64,000 nt of DNA from SIG710 sp045651985 (GCA_045651985.1 JAZRTK010000026.1:178271-242270), one strand, 5' to 3'; positions 43,155-53,058 are shown, counted from the stretch's first letter. Notes: generated by a model from the letters alone, not told the origin. Translations and numbers: made by a program.

Positions 43155-44933
43155 TTATGCTTCATTTGCGCGTCTCACAGCTTCGTCCAACTGCTGTGTG
43201 ATCTCGGTCTCTATCTTCTTGAATTCTTCCTTGAAAATGGCGGCGGGAACGGATTTTGCGCGTCCGATCTTCTCGCGGACGGGAAGAGATGCGATGTCGT
43301 TTATGTCCGCGCCTGCTGCAATTGCCTCCTTTGCCTTGTCCTCGAATACGAAGACCAGACGGAGCAGCTCATACTGCTTGTCAAGAGGAGTGTAGCCGTC
43401 CACGTCGTCAAAGGCGAACTGTTGCAAGAAGTCTTCGCGCACGGAGCGCGCGACCTCAAGCGTCAGTCTGTCCTCGGGGGACAGGGCATCGAGACCGACA
43501 AGCTTTACGATCTCCTCAAGCTCGTTTTCTACCTGCAGTATCTTCAAGCTTCTGCCTGTCAAGGCCATCCATTCGTCCGAAACGTTTTGAGCAAACCAAT
43601 TGTCAAGTCTGTCGCGGTAAAGCGAATAGGAGTTGAGCCAGTTGATGGCGGGGAAGTGACGTCGGTATGCCAGGGAGGAATCAAGTCCCCAGAATACTTT
43701 TACTATACGGAGTGTCGCCTGAGTTACGGGCTCTGAGATATCACCGCCCTGAGGGGAAACGGCGCCGATAGCGGAAAGAGTTCCGATACGGCTGTCATCA
43801 CCCAGACAAACGACTTTACCCGCACGTTCGTAGAACTGGGCCAAGCGAGACGTAAGATAAGCGGGGTAGCCCTCCTCACCGGGCATTTCCTCAAGTCTTC
43901 CCGACATCTCTCGCAGAGCCTCTGCCCAACGGGAGGTGGAGTCGGCAATAACGGCTACGCTGTAGCCCATGTCGCGGTAGTACTCCGCGATAGTGATACC
44001 CGTGTAAATGGACGCCTCGCGAGCCGCAACGGGCATATCCGAGGTGTTTGCGATAAGAACAGTCCTGTCCATTAAGGACTTGCCCGTTCTTGGGTCGGTC
44101 AGCTCGGGGAACTCGCGCAAAACGTCGGTCATCTCGTTTCCGCGCTCGCCGCAACCGATGTAAACAACAAGGTCAACGTCGCTCCACTTTGCAAGCTGGT
44201 GCTGAACTACCGTCTTTCCGCTTCCAAAAGGTCCGGGAACGCAGGCAGTACCGCCCTTTGCGATGGGGAATAGCGCGTCAATAGAACGCTGACCCGTTAT
44301 CATAGGCTCAACAGGGGGCAGCTTTTCTTTATAGGGACGGGAAACACGAACGGGCCACTTCTGAATAAGTGTGAGAGGCTCAACGTCGCCGCCGTCCAGC
44401 TTTATTTTACCAATAGAATCGGTAACTCTGAATTTTCCGCTTGAAATGGTCACAAGTATTCCGCTCTTTCCCGGAGGGACCATGATCTTGTGACGGATAA
44501 CGTCGGTCTCCTGAACATAGCCCAGAACGTCACCCTCGTAAACGCGCTCGCCCGCGCCCTTTGCGGGCTCGAACTCCCACATACGCTCGCGGTCAAGAGC
44601 GGGTTCGTCAATACCCTTTGCGATATTGGAGCCAAACTTGGCGCACAGCGTCTCCAGAGGACGCTGAATGCCGTCGTAAATGTTCTTTATGAGACCGGGA
44701 CCCAGCTCTACAGAAAGGGGCGCGCCCGTGGAGACGACCTCGTCTCCTCTTCCAAGACCTGCCGTTTCCTCGTAGACCTGGATAGACGCGCGGTCGCCGT
44801 GTATCTCAATGATCTCGCCGATCAGCTTTTTCTCGCCGACTCTTACGACGTCGAACATATTGGCCTCTCTCATGCCCTCGGCAATGACCAGAGGACCCGA
44901 GACCTTAAGTATCTTTCCTGTTACATTTTCCAT
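43155..44933 (-). CDS. ntpA: V-type ATP synthase subunit A (catalytic)
   Basis: Catalytic ATPase subunit, 592 residues. Walker A is GPFGSGKTVVQHQLAKW (about residues 232-248), Walker B region YIGCGERGNEMTDVL, with SDVAVIADSTSRWAEALREMSGR-type text as VAVIADSTSRWAEALREMS (about 327-345) and GEEGYPAYLTSRLAQFYERAG. The bulge domain with GGDVEPLTLIQKWPVR is present. Start is 38 bp downstream of subunit F. Confidence 0.98.
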   Translation of the reverse strand: MENVTGKILKVSGPLVIAEGMREANMFDVVRVGEKKLIGEIIEIHGDRASIQVYEETAGLGRGDEVVSTGAPLSVELGPGLIKNIYDGIQRPLETLCAKFGSNIAKGIDEPALDRERMWEFEPAKGAGERVYEGDVLGYVQETDVIRHKIMVPPGKSGILVTISSGKFRVTDSIGKIKLDGGDVEPLTLIQKWPVRVSRPYKEKLPPVEPMITGQRSIDALFPIAKGGTACVPGPFGSGKTVVQHQLAKWSDVDLVVYIGCGERGNEMTDVLREFPELTDPRTGKSLMDRTVLIANTSDMPVAAREASIYTGITIAEYYRDMGYSVAVIADSTSRWAEALREMSGRLEEMPGEEGYPAYLTSRLAQFYERAGKVVCLGDDSRIGTLSAIGAVSPQGGDISEPVTQATLRIVKVFWGLDSSLAYRRHFPAINWLNSYSLYRDRLDNWFAQNVSDEWMALTGRSLKILQVENELEEIVKLVGLDALSPEDRLTLEVARSVREDFLQQFAFDDVDGYTPLDKQYELLRLVFVFEDKAKEAIAAGADINDIASLPVREKIGRAKSVPAAIFKEEFKKIETEITQQLDEAVRRANEA

Positions 44934-44971
44934 TTGGAAAATCTCCTTAATTTCAACGTTATACAGTGTTT

Positions 44972-45289
44972 TTAATCAAACAGTACGTTTGACCCCGTGG
45001 CACGCAAAGCGGCGTTCTTGAGGTTCGCCATTCCGTAGCCCGTGCTGCCCTGACGGCCCGGGATAGGTACTACTGCCGGGGTCAGCTTGTCCTTGTATTT
45101 TGCAATATCTTCTTCGATGCTATGGGCGATGTCTTCGGTTACAAATATAACACCTACGTCCCCTGCACGCGCAAGAGCGTGGAGAGCGGACGCCGCCTCC
45201 TCGGGCGATGATACCGCGCGAGCCGCAAATCCCAGCGCCATATACCCGAGCACGCTGTCGCGGTCGCCTATAACTGCTATCTTATACAT
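44972..45289 (-). CDS. ntpG: V-type ATP synthase subunit F
   Basis: Small Rossmann-like rotor-shaft subunit, 105 residues. MYKIAVIGDRDSVLGYMALG is the typical start, followed by GVIFVTEDIAHSIEEDI and a C-terminal PAVVPIPGRQGSTGYGMANL. It overlaps the end of subunit C by 8 bp, indicating coupled translation. Confidence 0.95.
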   Translation of the reverse strand: MYKIAVIGDRDSVLGYMALGFAARAVSSPEEAASALHALARAGDVGVIFVTEDIAHSIEEDIAKYKDKLTPAVVPIPGRQGSTGYGMANLKNAALRATGSNVLFD

Positions 45290-46292
45290 AGCTGCCCCTC
45301 ACTCTCTGTGCTATCTTTTCGGGTGTAAGCCCCGCCGCCTTTGCCGCCAGGATTATGCGGATATTTTTGATCTCGTATTCAAGCCCGCACAAAAACGCAA
45401 GTACGATCGGGATACCGAAGGGGATATACTTTGACTGACGCAACTTTTCTTCTATCAGGCTGTCGCAAAGATTTTCAAGATCTTCGACGTCCGACGTCAA
45501 TGCTTCGAAAATGCGGGGGTATTTTTCTCTTGCAAGCTCTGCCACGCGGTCTATAGTCATGCCGTCCTCGGTGTCGGTAAGAGCACGGAGCGCTTGAGTT
45601 TCGATATAGCCGCCGTCGATGACCGCGTCATAAAGCAGTGCTTTGGCCGAATCTCCGTTCATGTTGATGATTCGGAATATCATCATAAGATTGGTCATGT
45701 CGATCTTTGTTTTCACGAAATCCACGGCGAAAGCGTCGCCCGTTCTTTCTGCCGCTTCAAGCATATCGGCAAAGCATGCACGGTCAAGGGGAAGATCGAT
45801 CTTAAGCGGGTCGCAGGTGACAGCATAGTCGGTCTTTGCCTTCTCTGATGCCGCCGCAAGGTTTTGTGGTAAGAGGGAAAAGTCCCCTTGCTCCACCATC
45901 TCACCGTACCGCTCCGCAGGAACGCTTCCCACATCGAAAAGCAGGTCGGAGAAATCTATTCCGTGAGGAATACACCGCAGAGCCGCCTTTATATTGGCGC
46001 AATCGTAGGTAATGCGGACGATGGGGGTTATGAGCTTTCCGCCCTCGTCGGCTTCAACCGTATCAAGTGCGTCCTTCAGCCTTTTCATCAGCGGAGTGTC
46101 AAGGCTGTCGGGGTTCAACGACTGCGAAACGGACGGCAAAACGCCACCTTCAACGGCAAGTGCCGCCGCGCTTTCCCTGTCCTGCGCTCCGATCATGCGC
46201 CCGATCAATTCTCTACCCGGCATTGTTGCTTCAATGGCGCGAATTCGGGCGGAGATATACATATATTCGGTTGATCTGTCCTTTATACTCAT
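45282..46292 (-). CDS. ntpC: V-type ATP synthase subunit C (AC39/d-like)
   Basis: 336-residue helical socket linking the rotor shaft to the K ring. Recognised by YMYISARIRAIEATMPGREL near the N-terminus, LDTVEADEG, VKTKIDMTNLMMIFRIIN (about residues 190-210) and the C-terminal FLCGLEYEIKNIRIILAAKA. Less conserved than A and B but in the standard place between E and F. Confidence 0.93.
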   Translation of the reverse strand: MSIKDRSTEYMYISARIRAIEATMPGRELIGRMIGAQDRESAAALAVEGGVLPSVSQSLNPDSLDTPLMKRLKDALDTVEADEGGKLITPIVRITYDCANIKAALRCIPHGIDFSDLLFDVGSVPAERYGEMVEQGDFSLLPQNLAAASEKAKTDYAVTCDPLKIDLPLDRACFADMLEAAERTGDAFAVDFVKTKIDMTNLMMIFRIINMNGDSAKALLYDAVIDGGYIETQALRALTDTEDGMTIDRVAELAREKYPRIFEALTSDVEDLENLCDSLIEEKLRQSKYIPFGIPIVLAFLCGLEYEIKNIRIILAAKAAGLTPEKIAQRVRGSYV

Positions 46293-46331
46293 CTTTTACA
46301 ACTTTCTTTCAGATTTTGAGGGGTGTCAAAA

Positions 46332-46994
46332 TTATCCGAACAGGATCTTTGCCACGTCCCCTTCAAGTCTTTCCTTTGCGGAATCGATCAGAGCTCCCAC
46401 CGAGCAGTTGATATCAAGATCGCCTATGCGGACTATCATTCCGCCGTCGATCCTGGCCGCATCTACCGAAACGCCTGTACGACCAAGAAGCTCCGATACG
46501 GGCTTGCCGGCCGCCAATTTCTTTGCCACAGGAATAATTTGTGCGCCGACCCTTGCGATATCCTCCTGTGCCAGAAGAATGTCGATGGGTTCTTGACGGC
46601 TTTCCTCGCCGTAAAGGGCGAAATTGGTCTTCTCAATCTCGATCTGCGTGTTCAGCGCGGACACAAGCAGCTTTGCCAGAAATTCGGCATATTGCTCTGT
46701 GGGAAGCGAAAGAATTTCCTTTCTTGCCGTCTCGAAAGCCAAGTCGGTGGCGTGGCTCTTTGCTTGAGCTATAATGTTCCGTTTTTCCAGCGCGGCGCCC
46801 GATTTGGCTCTTGAAATGATGCTCTCGGCTTCACGGTGGGCGGCAACGTCAAGCTCCGCTTTAATATTGTCCGCATCCCCGCTTGCGCGCAAAAATATCT
46901 CGTTGCACTTTTTCTGTGCGTCCTCGATGATTTTCGTCGCGTCCAGCTTGGCTTCGGCTATGATTTTGTCTTTTATTTTATCAAGACCGGTCAT
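46332..46994 (-). CDS. ntpE: V-type ATP synthase subunit E (peripheral stalk)
   Basis: 220-residue peripheral stalk subunit: a long N-terminal coiled coil (KDKIIAEAKLDATKIIEDAQ, about residues 7-26, on to residue 100) followed by a globular domain with LLGRTGVSVDAARIDGGMIV and DLDINCSVGALIDSAKERLE near the C-terminus. Pairs with the 104-residue G/H subunit. Starts 26 bp after subunit K. Confidence 0.93.
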   Translation of the reverse strand: MTGLDKIKDKIIAEAKLDATKIIEDAQKKCNEIFLRASGDADNIKAELDVAAHREAESIISRAKSGAALEKRNIIAQAKSHATDLAFETARKEILSLPTEQYAEFLAKLLVSALNTQIEIEKTNFALYGEESRQEPIDILLAQEDIARVGAQIIPVAKKLAAGKPVSELLGRTGVSVDAARIDGGMIVRIGDLDINCSVGALIDSAKERLEGDVAKILFG

Positions 46995-47020
46995 TTATTG
47001 AATCTCCGTTACGTTTCAGA

Positions 47021-47503
47021 TCAAACTGTGTAGAAAAGAATGGGAAGAAGGGAAACCAGAAGCGCGAAGATCGCGTAGGTCACAACGAGAGCCGCAGCTG
47101 TGATAGCCTTACCTACTTCATCGGGGCGCTTGGCGATAAGGTTGATGCCCGCAGCAGATACCTTTGCCTGATGGATCGCGGAAATGTAACCAACGACTGC
47201 GATAGGGAGAGAAGCCATGAGGAAGTATGCGCCCTGTGCAACAGTGAGCGTTACCATTTCGCCAAAAAGACCTATCTTCATGAGAATAAGGAAGGCTGTG
47301 ATAAGACCGTAGATACCCTGTGTACCGGGAAGAGCCTGAAGAAGCAGAGCCTTACCGAACTTGGAGGGGTCCTCTGTGAGAAGTCCCGCGGATGCCTGAC
47401 CAACCATTCCAACAGCCTTTGCGCTTCCGAGGCCCGAGAATATTGCAGCAACCGCTGCACCGATGATTGCGATATTGTTTCCGTTAAAAATTTCCTTAAA
47501 CAT
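47021..47503 (-). CDS. ntpK: V-type ATP synthase subunit K (rotor ring proteolipid) lacking the canonical glutamate
   Basis: 160-residue two-hairpin proteolipid that should form the ion-carrying ring. Four helices are visible, with IFSGLGSAKAVGMVGQASAG, LQALPGTQGIYGLITAF (the Thr and Gln of the Na+ site, about residues 57-73), AIHQAKVSAAGINLIAKRPDE, and a last helix AITAAALVVTYAIFALLVSL. In Enterococcus NtpK the last helix reads MVETYAI with the essential Glu139; here the matching codon (47081-47083) is GTG, Val141. No other acidic residue lies in helix 2 or 4. A single A-to-T change would explain it; assembly error, an inactive ring, or a clade-specific change are all possible. Confidence 0.93.
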   Translation of the reverse strand: MFKEIFNGNNIAIIGAAVAAIFSGLGSAKAVGMVGQASAGLLTEDPSKFGKALLLQALPGTQGIYGLITAFLILMKIGLFGEMVTLTVAQGAYFLMASLPIAVVGYISAIHQAKVSAAGINLIAKRPDEVGKAITAAALVVTYAIFALLVSLLPILFYTV

Positions 47504-47515
47504 GATTTTCTCCTT

Positions 47516-49441
47516 TTATTTGTCTGTTGTATATTTGTCCGAGGGTTTTAGGGGTGCGAAGGGCACGCCGCCGTCCTCAAAAAACTTACTGAAAAATTCG
47601 ATATACTGAAGTCTGCTGGTGTGAACGAAGGTGCCCAGCACGTTTATGGCGAGATTGAGCAGATGTCCGACCGTGAAGATGAGGATCATCGTAATAAATC
47701 CTATCACGCTTGGACCACCCATTGTGCTCATGGTGTTTACCACCTGACCGATAACGCTCGCCGCCAAGCCGAGCGCCAATATTCTGGAATATGATAGCAG
47801 GTCGGCGGCATAATTTATTGTGCCGTAGAGACTGCCAACACCTTTGAATATTTTCATAAAGATTGATTTTTCACGTCGTCCCTGGGTGACAATAAGGGAA
47901 AGGGCACCGCAAAGCGCTACGTATTTGCCCCAAGGGAAGAAGAACATAAGTCCCAGTCCCGCAAAGAAGAGCCACCAGGTGGGAATGTCGCAAACGGCAT
48001 CGAACCATTGACCTTTTTTGCAGAGCGCGTAGAACTGCACCGCCATACCCGCCGCCATGTGGACCGCGCCCGTACCAAGCGATATTATGAGAAATCCCAT
48101 GGGGTCTTGAATTGGATCGAGTATTACCGCGAGATTGACGTTTGTCGTCGCTCCCTCAATTCCCATCATGTTTTCCATAAACGCCTGCGGAATGTTTCCG
48201 AAGTATGCGCCGAACAGTATGCCTCCTATAATACAGAAGATCCCGCAGTATCCGAACATGGCGAGGAAGTTTCTCATACCCTCTCTCGGATTGAGCAACA
48301 AAATTCCGCCAAAGCACGCCACCGCAAGTATCGCTCCGTATCCAACGTCCGCGAACATGAGACCGAAGATTATGACGTAGAAAAGACTCATTATTGCCGT
48401 GGGGTCATAGGTGCCGTATTTGGGGTAGGCGTACATTCCCATTACCCACTCAAAGCTTCGGGAGATAGGGTTGTTTTTTAGCAATACGGGGGGCTCGTCT
48501 CCTTCTTCGGGCTCGGACATCTCGTAGGCGCACTCAAATTTCGAAAGGACCCTTTCAACCGCTTCCTGTCTCTGCTCGGGCACCCAGCCGCAAAGCACCG
48601 TGCAGTTTTCCGTACCGAAAAGCTGCATTTTCGCTTCGGCTTGACGCGCGTTTGTGACGAGCAGGTCGTAGTAACATTCCATAAGATCGGTGTTCTCCGC
48701 GATCTTTTTCAGCCTGTCGTCGATTTTTTCGCCGCGGATTTCTGTCTCGCGGAGCTTTTCTTTTGTTTTTGCTATGGCTTCTTTTGCCGTGCCCGCGTCC
48801 TCGAAGATCGCCTTGACAAATCCAAGCTTTGTTAGCCCTCGCATGACCTCGGGCTCGTTTTGGCGAAGATAAGTGACCGACAAAAGACAGGTTGTTTGAG
48901 TGTTGTTTATTATCTCGGCATACCCGCCCTGCTCTGCGATCTCGCCGTCTATCTTTGACAGCTCCGTTCCGCCCGGCAGGGAGCCAAGTATGACATCGGT
49001 CCTCTCGGTACCCGCAAATCCAAGCTCAAGATCGTAGTCCCGCCAAGCCACAAGGGAAGCAAGCTTAGTCTGCCATGCCGCCGTATCCGTTATGCACTTT
49101 GACCGCTCATTTTCAAGCGAGAGGGTCTCGTTTACAAGCTCCTCTGCCTGCTTATTGCTTGAGTTTTTGCCGAAGGCGTCAAGGTCGAGGGGTATGGGCT
49201 TTGCGCCAAGGCCCTTTTTCTTTCCGTATTTTCGCAACGCGGAAAGTGCCCAATCAGCAGCTTGAATTTTTCTTTCAAGCTCTGCCCTTTTGCCCTGCAG
49301 GTCGGAAAACACGGGGGAAAGCTCCCATTCGTCCTCCTGCCGCAGCTCAACGGCTCGCAGCCGCATCAGCCTTGACAGAAGCGCGTCCGTATCCCGTTTG
49401 TGAGCCAGGACAGTCAGCTTTTTCATTTTACAAACCGACAT
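47516..49441 (-). CDS. ntpI: V-type ATP synthase subunit I (a-like stator)
   Basis: 641-residue membrane stator forming the ion half-channels against the K ring. A soluble N-terminal arm (MSVCKMKKLTVLAHKRDTDA, coiled coils to about residue 320) is followed by about eight membrane helices from PTAIMSLFYVIIFGLMFADV (about 348-367) onward. The helix NYAADLLSYSRILALGLAAS (about 550-569) holds the conserved Arg of the half-channel, and VGHLLNLAINVLGTFVHTSR closes it. The conserved Arg is thus present even though the ring glutamate is not. Confidence 0.95.
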   Translation of the reverse strand: MSVCKMKKLTVLAHKRDTDALLSRLMRLRAVELRQEDEWELSPVFSDLQGKRAELERKIQAADWALSALRKYGKKKGLGAKPIPLDLDAFGKNSSNKQAEELVNETLSLENERSKCITDTAAWQTKLASLVAWRDYDLELGFAGTERTDVILGSLPGGTELSKIDGEIAEQGGYAEIINNTQTTCLLSVTYLRQNEPEVMRGLTKLGFVKAIFEDAGTAKEAIAKTKEKLRETEIRGEKIDDRLKKIAENTDLMECYYDLLVTNARQAEAKMQLFGTENCTVLCGWVPEQRQEAVERVLSKFECAYEMSEPEEGDEPPVLLKNNPISRSFEWVMGMYAYPKYGTYDPTAIMSLFYVIIFGLMFADVGYGAILAVACFGGILLLNPREGMRNFLAMFGYCGIFCIIGGILFGAYFGNIPQAFMENMMGIEGATTNVNLAVILDPIQDPMGFLIISLGTGAVHMAAGMAVQFYALCKKGQWFDAVCDIPTWWLFFAGLGLMFFFPWGKYVALCGALSLIVTQGRREKSIFMKIFKGVGSLYGTINYAADLLSYSRILALGLAASVIGQVVNTMSTMGGPSVIGFITMILIFTVGHLLNLAINVLGTFVHTSRLQYIEFFSKFFEDGGVPFAPLKPSDKYTTDK

Positions 49442-49462
49442 TTTTATCCGTGCCTTTCTTTT

Positions 49463-49777
49463 TTAGATATCGGTAATGTCCGAAATTATAAGAGAGACGG
49501 CTTCCTTCATGTTTTCCAGTGCCGTCTGGGAGATGACTTGCGCGTCGTCCTTTGCCGCCGAGCGGTTTTTCTCGGTCAGGTCCTCGGACTTTTTGCGCAT
49601 TGCCGAAAGATCGCTTGCAAGCGCCTTTTGTGCGTCGTCTTTTACGTTTGAACGAAGCTCGTCTGCCTGTGCTTCCGCTTCGGCTATCATACTTCTTGCC
49701 TTGCTTACGGCGTCAAGACGGATCTGCTCTGCCATATCTTCCGTTTCCTTTATCTGGCGGATCGCTTCTTTTGACAT
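49463..49777 (-). CDS. V-type ATP synthase subunit G/H (peripheral stalk)
   Basis: 104-residue, almost wholly helical, Ala/Glu/Lys-rich protein (IRQIKETEDMAEQIRLDAVS, then KARSMIAEAEAQADELR). This is the small peripheral-stalk partner of subunit E (called H, G or NtpF in different systems). First gene of the operon, 21 bp before subunit I, transcribed from promoter 49826-49854. Confidence 0.88.
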   Translation of the reverse strand: MSKEAIRQIKETEDMAEQIRLDAVSKARSMIAEAEAQADELRSNVKDDAQKALASDLSAMRKKSEDLTEKNRSAAKDDAQVISQTALENMKEAVSLIISDITDI

Positions 49778-49825
49778 TTTACGCCTCCTTATATTGAGGT
49801 ATATAAATTATAACCACTATGTTTT

Positions 49826-49854
49826 ATTCTACCACATTTTGCTTATGTTTGCAA
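49826..49854 (-). promoter_or_regulatory. Promoter of the V-ATPase operon
   Basis: Minus strand TTGCAA (49849-49854), 17-bp spacer, TAGAAT (49826-49831) preceded by TGTGG. The remaining 230 bp to the ABC transporter are AT-rich with two TATAAT words (about 49997-50018) but no clear -35 partner. Confidence 0.7.
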
Positions 49855-50082
49855 GCGGTTTTGACTTATTTTTTGACTATTTTTTCTTATTTTTTCTACA
49901 TTTTTAGCATTTTTGTGTATATTTTTCACAAGTCAAAAAATTAACGATTTATTGTGGTAATTCTACCCTCCGTTAATCTTGAGTTGATGTTTTCGGAGTA
50001 TAATGATTGAGTATAATGGGAAGTTTGCCCCAAACCTTGCTGTTAAAGTGACGGCAAGAAAATTTATGAAAGTGAGATAATT

Positions 50083-53046
50083 ATGCTTACACTCAAAAAT
50101 ATCGTCAAAAAATACCCCGCAGGCGATACTACGGTCGACGCACTGAGAGGCGTAGATATTGAATTCAGAAAGAGCGAATTCGTGGCGATACTTGGTCCCT
50201 CGGGCTGTGGAAAGACCACGTTGCTCAACATTGTGGGCGGTCTTGACAAGTACACCGACGGCGACCTTATCATCAACGGAGTTTCGACGAAGAAATACAA
50301 GGACGCAGACTGGGACACCTACCGCAACCATTCAATCGGCTTCGTTTTCCAAAGCTACAACCTTATTCCTCACCAGACGGTGCTTTCAAACGTAGAGCTT
50401 GCGCTGACCCTTTCGGGCGTTTCCAAGGCGGAAAGAAGAAGACGCGCAAAGGAGGCTCTTGAAAAGGTGGGTCTGGGCGACCAGCTTACAAAGCGTCCAA
50501 ATCAGATGTCGGGCGGTCAGATGCAGAGAGTGGCGATCGCACGCGCGCTTGTAAACGACCCCGAGATAATCTTAGCCGACGAGCCCACGGGTGCACTTGA
50601 CAGCCAGACCAGCGTTCAGATAATGGAGCTTCTAAAGGAGATTTCCAAGGATAAGCTCATTATCATGGTAACCCACAACCCCGACCTGGCAGAGCAGTAC
50701 GCAACCCGCACGGTTAAGCTTATCGACGGTCTGGTGGTTGAGGATTCCGCACCTTACAGCGGGGGAACGGTGGAGTTTGAATCCGAGGAGTGCAAGAAGA
50801 ATAAAAAGAAGAAAGACAAGGAAAAGCGTGCGCAAATGTCCTTCTTTACAGCACTTTCTCTGTCGCTGAATAACCTCCTTACAAAGAAGACAAGAACCGT
50901 GTTGACCAGCTTCGCAGGTTCTATCGGTATTATCGGTATCGCCCTTATCCTGTCTGTTTCCTACGGCGTGAAGGCATACATCGACCAGGTGCAAAAGGAC
51001 ACATTGGCAAGCTATCCCATCATGCTTCAGCATGAAACGGTTGACATGACCGAGCTTGTCATGTCGGTGGCGGGCACGACGGGCGGTACGGGCGCGAACG
51101 GTGAGCCTCACGAGCTTGACCGTGTTTACGCAAACAATATGCTCTACGAGCTGATGAACAAGATGAACAATATGGAGACCGAGAAGAACGATCTCAAGTC
51201 CTTCAAGAAATACCTTGAGACCGACGAGCGGTTTAAGGACTTCGTTTCGGCGGTGCAGTATTCCTACGATCTTGACATGAACGTCTTCACAAAGGACGCC
51301 GATGGAAAGATAATCCGTGGAACTTTTGAGGAGCTTATGGACACCGTCTACGGTCAGGAGATGACCGCACTCATGCAGACAAATCCCATGATGGCAAGCT
51401 TTTCCGTATGGCAGGAGCTGCTTTCGGGCGAGGACGACGAGCTTATCACACCCCTGCTCCACGAGCAGTACGACGTGATCTACGGCGAGTGGCCCAAGGC
51501 TTATGACGAAATAGTTCTGGTCGTTGACAAGAACAACGAGATCACCGACATTACTCTTTACCAGCTTGGTTTAAAGACCGGCGATGAGCTGAAGGCTCAC
51601 CTTGACACAATGCAGAAGGGCGAGGATTTCGACCTTTCACAAGACACAAGCTGGAGCTACGAGGATATCTGTTCAAAGGAATTCAAGCTGGTGCTCTCTC
51701 CCGATATGTTCCAGAAGCAGTCGAACGGACATTTCGTTGACCTGAGTGCCACCGACGCGGGTCTCGACTTCCTCTACCACGACGAAAAGGCGGTTACCCT
51801 CAAGATAACGGGTATTATTCGTCCCAACGGCGATGCGGTATCCAACATGATAACGGGCTCTATCGGCTATACCAAGGCTCTGACCGAGCACATAATAAAT
51901 GAAACGGCGAAGCGGGAAATCGTAACACAGCAGCTTGCCGACACCGCAACCGACGTGTTCACGGGTCTGCCATTTGCAACGGGCGACGAGGTTGAGCCTA
52001 CTGCACAAGAAAAGGCTGCGGCTTTTGCCGAGTACGCCGCATCAAAAGACGCCGCAACAAAGGCGGCATTCTACAAGGCGATGAAGTCCGAGCCTTCCGC
52101 ACAGTATTTGATGCAGGCTTTGGGCGCAGCCATGATGCAGATGACCGACGAGCAAAAGGATGCGACGCTGATCGCAGCTATCTCCGCCCAGATGAACGTT
52201 GATGCCGAGCAGGTGCAGAGCTACATCACGCAGATGACGCCCGAGGAAAAAGAGGGCTATCTTGCGCAAATTCTCACCGCGACGATCAAGGAGCAGTACA
52301 AGAGCGAGGTGCTGGCGGCTATCGAAATGATGCCCGAGGCACAGCTTGCTATGGCATTCGATGCGGAGCCTATCACAAAGGAGCAGTACGTGTTCCTTTA
52401 CGACGCCTTTATGCCCGCGACCGTATCCGAGTCCACCTACGAGGAAAATCTCAAGGTGCTTGGCTACGTTGACATCGAGTCTCCCTCTGCCATCAGCATT
52501 TTCGCCAACACCTTCGAGGACAAGGACGAGATCGCCGCGCTCATCACCGAATACAACCGTGACAAGAACGAGGAGGAACAGATCAACTACACCGATTACG
52601 TAGCTCTCCTCATGTCTTCGATCACCACCATAATCGACGCTATTTCCTACGTTCTTATTGCGTTCGTTGCCATTTCTCTGGTGGTCTCCTCTATCATGAT
52701 AGGTATTATTACCTACATTTCGGTTCTGGAGCGTACCAAGGAAATAGGGATCCTGCGTTCTATCGGCGCGTCCAAGAAGGATATCTCGCGCGTGTTTAAC
52801 GCTGAGACCTTGATCGTTGGCTTTGGCGCGGGTGCTATCGGTATCGTGATAACCTATGTCTTTGACGCTATCATCACAGCTATTTTGCACGCTCTGACGG
52901 GCATAAATACCCTCAATGCAATTCTCCTGCCCGAATATGCGGTAATTCTGGTTGCGATAAGTATGTTCCTGACCTTTATTGCGGGACTTATCCCCTCGGG
53001 TATCGCCGCAAAGAAGGACCCTGTTGTGGCATTGAGAACAGAATAA
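50083..53046 (+). CDS. MacB-like ABC transporter, ATPase-permease fusion
   Basis: 987-residue protein. Residues 1-225 are the ATPase: Walker A GPSGCGKTTLLN (about 38-49), Q-loop FVFQSYNLIP, signature MSGGQMQRVAIARAL (about 144-158), Walker B IILADEPTGALD. After a Lys-rich linker (about 241-255) comes helix 1 (VLTSFAGSIGIIGIALILSV), a large extracytoplasmic domain of about 540 residues rich in Gln and Ala, and three C-terminal FtsX-type helices ending SMFLTFIAGLIPSGIAAKKD. Such type VII transporters act as mechanotransmitters or export peptides and lipoproteins, and often serve bacitracin or antimicrobial-peptide responses. No two-component system is beside it; the next genes are the BlaI-M56 pair on the other strand. 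Confidence 0.92.
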   Translation: MLTLKNIVKKYPAGDTTVDALRGVDIEFRKSEFVAILGPSGCGKTTLLNIVGGLDKYTDGDLIINGVSTKKYKDADWDTYRNHSIGFVFQSYNLIPHQTVLSNVELALTLSGVSKAERRRRAKEALEKVGLGDQLTKRPNQMSGGQMQRVAIARALVNDPEIILADEPTGALDSQTSVQIMELLKEISKDKLIIMVTHNPDLAEQYATRTVKLIDGLVVEDSAPYSGGTVEFESEECKKNKKKKDKEKRAQMSFFTALSLSLNNLLTKKTRTVLTSFAGSIGIIGIALILSVSYGVKAYIDQVQKDTLASYPIMLQHETVDMTELVMSVAGTTGGTGANGEPHELDRVYANNMLYELMNKMNNMETEKNDLKSFKKYLETDERFKDFVSAVQYSYDLDMNVFTKDADGKIIRGTFEELMDTVYGQEMTALMQTNPMMASFSVWQELLSGEDDELITPLLHEQYDVIYGEWPKAYDEIVLVVDKNNEITDITLYQLGLKTGDELKAHLDTMQKGEDFDLSQDTSWSYEDICSKEFKLVLSPDMFQKQSNGHFVDLSATDAGLDFLYHDEKAVTLKITGIIRPNGDAVSNMITGSIGYTKALTEHIINETAKREIVTQQLADTATDVFTGLPFATGDEVEPTAQEKAAAFAEYAASKDAATKAAFYKAMKSEPSAQYLMQALGAAMMQMTDEQKDATLIAAISAQMNVDAEQVQSYITQMTPEEKEGYLAQILTATIKEQYKSEVLAAIEMMPEAQLAMAFDAEPITKEQYVFLYDAFMPATVSESTYEENLKVLGYVDIESPSAISIFANTFEDKDEIAALITEYNRDKNEEEQINYTDYVALLMSSITTIIDAISYVLIAFVAISLVVSSIMIGIITYISVLERTKEIGILRSIGASKKDISRVFNAETLIVGFGAGAIGIVITYVFDAIITAILHALTGINTLNAILLPEYAVILVAISMFLTFIAGLIPSGIAAKKDPVVALRTE

Positions 53047-53058
53047 AAACAAAAAATC

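Noticed and set aside
42046..43395. 449-codon plus-strand frame opposite V-ATPase subunits B and A
   Set aside because: Antisense of two conserved genes in an intact operon.
49980..50040. Tandem TATAAT words before the ABC transporter as a double promoter
   Set aside because: Neither word has a -35 partner at 16-18 bp, so I do not call a promoter.
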